Shown piece after piece: positions 5,685 through 8,739 of a stretch of DNA of 8,739 bases. This DNA is from Bacillota bacterium (GTDB lineage Bacteria; Bacillota; Bacilli; Alicyclobacillales; Alicyclobacillaceae): contig JAKADF010000112.1 in the NCBI GenBank assembly GCA_021820805.1, positions 1 to 8,739 on the forward strand. Reading direction: 5' to 3'. Each line of letters starts with the position of its first letter. Within the stretch, counting starts at the first letter, position 1. Both the position numbers and the translations under genes were made by a program. The notes under the pieces are model-generated. The model saw only the letters and a list, made by a program, of their open reading frames with translations. It ran no database searches and was not told where the DNA came from.

Positions 5685-7025
5685 ATGACCGATATATTAC
5701 TTGGCGTTGTTGCTGTCTTTCAAGTGATTATACTAATATCACTTATGAATAAAAGGTCTTCCACGCCATTGTTTCTGCGTGCACTCGAACAAATAAAAAA
5801 AGATTTAATTGTATCTTTCCAAACGGAGATTAAGCGTCTTCGTGAAGATGACATGCAGCAATCGAAACTTGCGCGTGAGGAGTTATCCAACAATTTCAGC
5901 CGTCAATTTACTCAAATTTCGCAAGTTTTAACGCAAAGCTTCTCCACACAGAACACTCAGCACAAGGCGTTATTTGATGCTTTTTCTTTGCAGTTAACCA
6001 CTTTGACCGAAATGAACGAAAGAAAACTCGAGCGGGTGCGAAGCGTTGTGGAAGAACGGCTTTCTAAAATGCAGGAAGATAATACAAAGAAATTAGAGCA
6101 AATGCGTCAAACGGTTGATGAAAAACTGAACGCCACTCTAGAAAAACGGCTTGCAGAATCGTTTAAGCAAGTCAGTGAACGTCTTGAAGCTGTACATAAG
6201 GGACTTGGTGAAATGCAGTCACTTGCCGGAAGCGTCGGTGATCTTAAGAGAGTCCTGACCAATGTGAAAACTCGCGGTACGTTTGGTGAAGTACAGTTAG
6301 AAATGTTGCTTGAACAACTCCTGTCGCCTGAACAATATGAGAAGAATGCCACGACCAAAAAAGGGTCTAGTGATCGTGTTGAATTTGCCATTAAACTTCC
6401 GGGACAAGAAGATGCCGCAAAAATTGTTTACCTCCCAATTGATTGTAAGTTTCCGATTGAAGATTACCAACGAATGCTGGATGCACAGGATAACGTAGAT
6501 GCAGGTGCGTTCAATGAAGCTTCTAAAGCCTTATTCAACCGTATAAAGACAGAGGCGAAGTCCATCTCCACCAAATACATTGACCCGCCGAATACTACCG
6601 ATTTTGCAATTATGTATTTGCCGATTGAGGGGTTGTTTGCGGAAGTTCTCCGAAATTCAGGATTGATGGAGTCAATCCAGCGGGATTATCGAGTCATTAT
6701 TTCTGGACCTACAACATTAACAGCTCTTTTAAACAGTTTGCAGATGGGCTTTCGAACACTTGCAATTCAAAAGCGATCAAGTGAGGTATGGGAACTTCTT
6801 GGAGCTATCAAAACACAGTTTGGAACGTTCGGAGATTTATTGCAAAAGACACAAAAGAAGCTTCGGGAAGCAAGCAATTCAATTGACGCTGCTGCGAGGA
6901 AATCACGTACTATTGAACGAAAGTTACGTACAGTGGAGGAATTGCCAACATCTGATGCAGAACTGTTACTTCCAGAGCTTTCTGAATCCGATGACCAAGA
7001 TAGTCATTTCGAAGAGAGTGTTTAG
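5685..7025 (+). CDS. rmuC: DNA recombination protein RmuC
   Basis: A 446-residue RmuC-family protein. The first 20 residues form one hydrophobic anchor helix. Residues about 30-170 are a long charged coiled coil rich in Lys, Glu and Gln. Residues about 175-420 are the RmuC nuclease-like domain of the PD-(D/E)XK fold. Candidate active-site residues are E202 in GTFGEVQLE and D253 with K255 in LPIDCKFP. The conserved GPTTLTALLNSLQMGFRTL stretch follows. In E. coli RmuC limits recombination at short inverted repeats and has been proposed to be a nuclease. The C-terminal 25 residues are acidic and variable. GGAGGT at 5673-5678 supports ATG 5685. It is divergent from the MFS gene and probably a single gene or head of a loose unit with the antiporter, 143 bases downstream. 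Confidence 0.96.
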   Translation: MTDILLGVVAVFQVIILISLMNKRSSTPLFLRALEQIKKDLIVSFQTEIKRLREDDMQQSKLAREELSNNFSRQFTQISQVLTQSFSTQNTQHKALFDAFSLQLTTLTEMNERKLERVRSVVEERLSKMQEDNTKKLEQMRQTVDEKLNATLEKRLAESFKQVSERLEAVHKGLGEMQSLAGSVGDLKRVLTNVKTRGTFGEVQLEMLLEQLLSPEQYEKNATTKKGSSDRVEFAIKLPGQEDAAKIVYLPIDCKFPIEDYQRMLDAQDNVDAGAFNEASKALFNRIKTEAKSISTKYIDPPNTTDFAIMYLPIEGLFAEVLRNSGLMESIQRDYRVIISGPTTLTALLNSLQMGFRTLAIQKRSSEVWELLGAIKTQFGTFGDLLQKTQKKLREASNSIDAAARKSRTIERKLRTVEELPTSDAELLLPELSESDDQDSHFEESV

Positions 7026-7168
7026 TAACGAACTGTGAGTGTTATTCTGGACGCCGATTTTCTGCGTAATGAATATTACAAGCAATCTTTCTTAACGATA
7101 CTGTAGTAAGGAAAGATGGATTAATGTTTGAGCTGGCATGAGCGTGATAAAAGAAATGGGGGCATGCT
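7026..7168. other. rmuC-antiporter spacer with two hairpins
   Basis: The gap holds a perfect 5-bp inverted repeat, GTAAT-GAAT-ATTAC, at 7066-7079. It also holds an imperfect hairpin in which ATCTTTCTTA (7085-7094) pairs with TAAGGAAAGAT (7107-7117) with one bulge. Neither carries a T-run, so termination is uncertain and readthrough from rmuC is possible. Confidence 0.4.
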
Positions 7169-8644
7169 GTGGAATCGATTTTGCTCTTGTTGTCTGTGAT
7201 ACTCTTTGCCGGTGTATGGTCGGCGCGTGTTGGGAGCAAGATAGGATTCCCTGTTTTAATCGGGTTCGTTGCAATTGGTGTTTTTTTAGGCCAAGGGGGT
7301 TTAGGATTAACTCCGCACGTGCCGCTTTCAACGGCAAAATCTGTTGGCTATATTGCTCTTATTTTGATTCTCTTTGAGGGCGGTTTGCATACTTCATTAA
7401 CAAGCATTCGTAAAGCGTGGGTTCCTGCTCTTTCGTTAGCAACTATAGGTGTATTGATTAGTTCCCTCATTATGTCTATTCTTGCATTCTTCCTGTTAGG
7501 GCTGCCTGTATACCCAGCGGCTCTGTTTGGGGTTGCAGTAAGTTCTACTGATGCAGCATCGGTTTTTTCTATACTCGGCGGACAGTCTCTTCGCAAACGA
7601 TTGGTCAATGTACTTGAAGTTGAATCAGGTACAAATGATCCGATGGCATTTTTTTTGACACTGGTTTTGATTAATTGGTCGGTAAGTGGTATTGGTCCAA
7701 TTTGGCATGCCGCTTGGTACGTTATCGGTACTTTTGCTTTACAGATGTTTGTCGGTTTGGCTGTGGGAATAGGTACAGGATATTTAGGTTCTTTTACAAA
7801 CCAGCGTATCAAGTTGGACACAGGCGGCCTGTATCCCACCTTGTCGTTAGCATTTGCCATTTTGTCTTATGCGATTGCAGTTTTATTCCATGGGAGTGGT
7901 TTTCTTTCTGTCTACGCTGCCTCGGTTGTAATAGGTAATCGGAGACTTGAACACAGGTACAGCATCATGCGCTTTCACGAAGGACTCTCTTGGACGGTTC
8001 ACATCTTAATGTTCGTTGTGCTTGGGCTTCAATTGGTACCCGGAAGGCTGGTTCAGGTTTTGTTGCCAGGCTTAGGGTTAGCAGTTGGGGTACTTTTCAT
8101 CGCTAGGCCAGTTTCGGTCTGGTTATCAACTCTCGGTATGGGTTTTACTTGGAAAGAGAAGCATTTCTTGTCATGGGCGGGACTTCGCGGCGCAGTTCCT
8201 ATCGTACTCGTTCTAACTGCCATACTCGCACCAGGCTATACTCCAAATACGATGATGGATGCAGTTTTCTTTGTGGTTATCGCATCCACACTCGTTCAGG
8301 GATTAACAGTAAAACCTTTTGCAAAAAAACTTGACCTTTTTGATCCGTCGCCTTCAGAAGGATTGCTCGAACTCGTTGCTATTGCACGTGAAAATGCAGT
8401 TATACTGCCAGTGGAAATTACAGATGAATCTCGCTTAATAGACAGAAAAATGGTGGATATTTCATTCCCGCAAAATACCCTCTGTTACGCAATTGTAAGG
8501 GACAATAAAGTGATAGTGCCTCGGGGTGCTACCCGTCTGCAAGCTTCTGATCACTTACTCGTACTGTCGGATCGTCGACATATTGACGACCTTCGGATTT
8601 TGCTTAAAGGGGAATTAGTTGGGGAGCCTTCATTTCTTCCGTAA
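7169..8644 (+). CDS. K+/H+ antiporter of the NhaP2/CvrA type with RCK_C domain
   Basis: A 491-residue cation/proton antiporter of the CPA1 family. Residues about 1-385 form the membrane Na_H_Exchanger domain. The conserved transport-site motifs are AVSSTDAASVFS with D128 and EVESGTNDPMA with E152, N156 and D157. The ESGTNDPMA form is typical of proteins annotated as potassium/proton antiporters (V. cholerae NhaP2, E. coli CvrA). A TrkA_C/RCK_C domain at about 400-485 is likely to sense a ligand or nucleotide. E. coli CvrA is longer (about 578 residues), and its extra C-terminal part is absent here. The start is GTG 7169, with GGGGG at 7158-7162 six bases upstream. The expected role is export of K+ (or Na+) in exchange for protons at the cell membrane, for pH or volume control. 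The cation cannot be fixed from sequence. Confidence 0.92.
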   Translation: MESILLLLSVILFAGVWSARVGSKIGFPVLIGFVAIGVFLGQGGLGLTPHVPLSTAKSVGYIALILILFEGGLHTSLTSIRKAWVPALSLATIGVLISSLIMSILAFFLLGLPVYPAALFGVAVSSTDAASVFSILGGQSLRKRLVNVLEVESGTNDPMAFFLTLVLINWSVSGIGPIWHAAWYVIGTFALQMFVGLAVGIGTGYLGSFTNQRIKLDTGGLYPTLSLAFAILSYAIAVLFHGSGFLSVYAASVVIGNRRLEHRYSIMRFHEGLSWTVHILMFVVLGLQLVPGRLVQVLLPGLGLAVGVLFIARPVSVWLSTLGMGFTWKEKHFLSWAGLRGAVPIVLVLTAILAPGYTPNTMMDAVFFVVIASTLVQGLTVKPFAKKLDLFDPSPSEGLLELVAIARENAVILPVEITDESRLIDRKMVDISFPQNTLCYAIVRDNKVIVPRGATRLQASDHLLVLSDRRHIDDLRILLKGELVGEPSFLP

Positions 8645-8669
8645 AAGTTGAGTATCGACTGCAAAAGAC

Positions 8670-8720
8670 GGTCATCATAAGGTCATAGAGGATATAATCA
8701 ATTACCGATTTCGGGGGGTG
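8670..8720 (+). promoter_or_regulatory. Possible promoter and ribosome binding site for a gene beyond the window
   Basis: TATAAT at 8693-8698 is a perfect -10. No good -35 lies upstream, but GGTCAT occurs twice (8670-8675 and 8681-8686) exactly 11 bases apart in the place of the -35. Such spacing is common for activators of the OmpR/PhoB class. GGGGGGTG at 8713-8720 looks like a ribosome binding site. GTG 8718-8720 could itself be a start, but no start codon at proper distance is visible before the edge at 8739. Confidence 0.35.
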
Positions 8721-8739
8721 TATACAATCACGATCGCGA

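Noticed and set aside
7138..7377. Forward frame beginning at ATG 7138 before the antiporter
   Set aside because: It overlaps the first 70 codons of the antiporter in another frame and has no convincing ribosome binding site.

Overview
The window looks like chromosome from an endospore-forming, moderately AT-rich Bacillota (Bacillales or a relative such as Alicyclobacillaceae; the family is an inference). The main evidence is a full-length CotH spore-coat protein kinase with its diagnostic motifs, strong GGAGG-type ribosome binding sites, GTG and ATG starts, and a CotG-like repeat protein divergent from cotH. No rRNA, tRNA, CRISPR array, transposase or phage gene was seen.

Layout. (1) 192-1742 (+): an ArsB-type 12-helix permease whose central loop carries seven proline-rich octapeptide repeats. 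(2) 1743-1993: a gap between convergent genes, with two inverted repeats. (3) 1994-2314 (-): a 106-residue protein made of a charged 37-residue head and fourteen 5-residue S-(S/T/H)-G-H-(K/R) repeats. It is divergent from (4) 2557-3657 (+): cotH, 366 codons, closed by a textbook terminator at 3717-3740. (5) 3901-4116 (+): a 71-residue membrane protein that I do not recognise. (6) 4185-5450 (-): an MFS exporter. (7) 5685-7025 (+): rmuC. (8) 7169-8644 (+): a CPA1-type K+/H+ antiporter with a C-terminal RCK_C (TrkA_C) domain. After 8644 there is only non-coding DNA with a possible promoter for a gene beyond the edge.

How the genes may work together. The most coherent unit is the cotH / repeat-protein pair. 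In Bacillus subtilis CotH is an atypical protein kinase that phosphorylates serines in the repeat-rich coat proteins CotB and CotG, and cotG is divergent from cotH. Here the divergent neighbour has about 25 Ser/Thr residues next to basic residues in a repeat array, so it is a strong candidate CotH substrate, although its sequence (Gly-His rich) differs from B. subtilis CotG. A second possible link is a dyad, GGATA-N3-TATCC, found once upstream of the small membrane protein and once upstream of the MFS gene. The ArsB-like, MFS and K+/H+ genes encode transporters with no visible operon link, and rmuC is a housekeeping DNA-maintenance gene.
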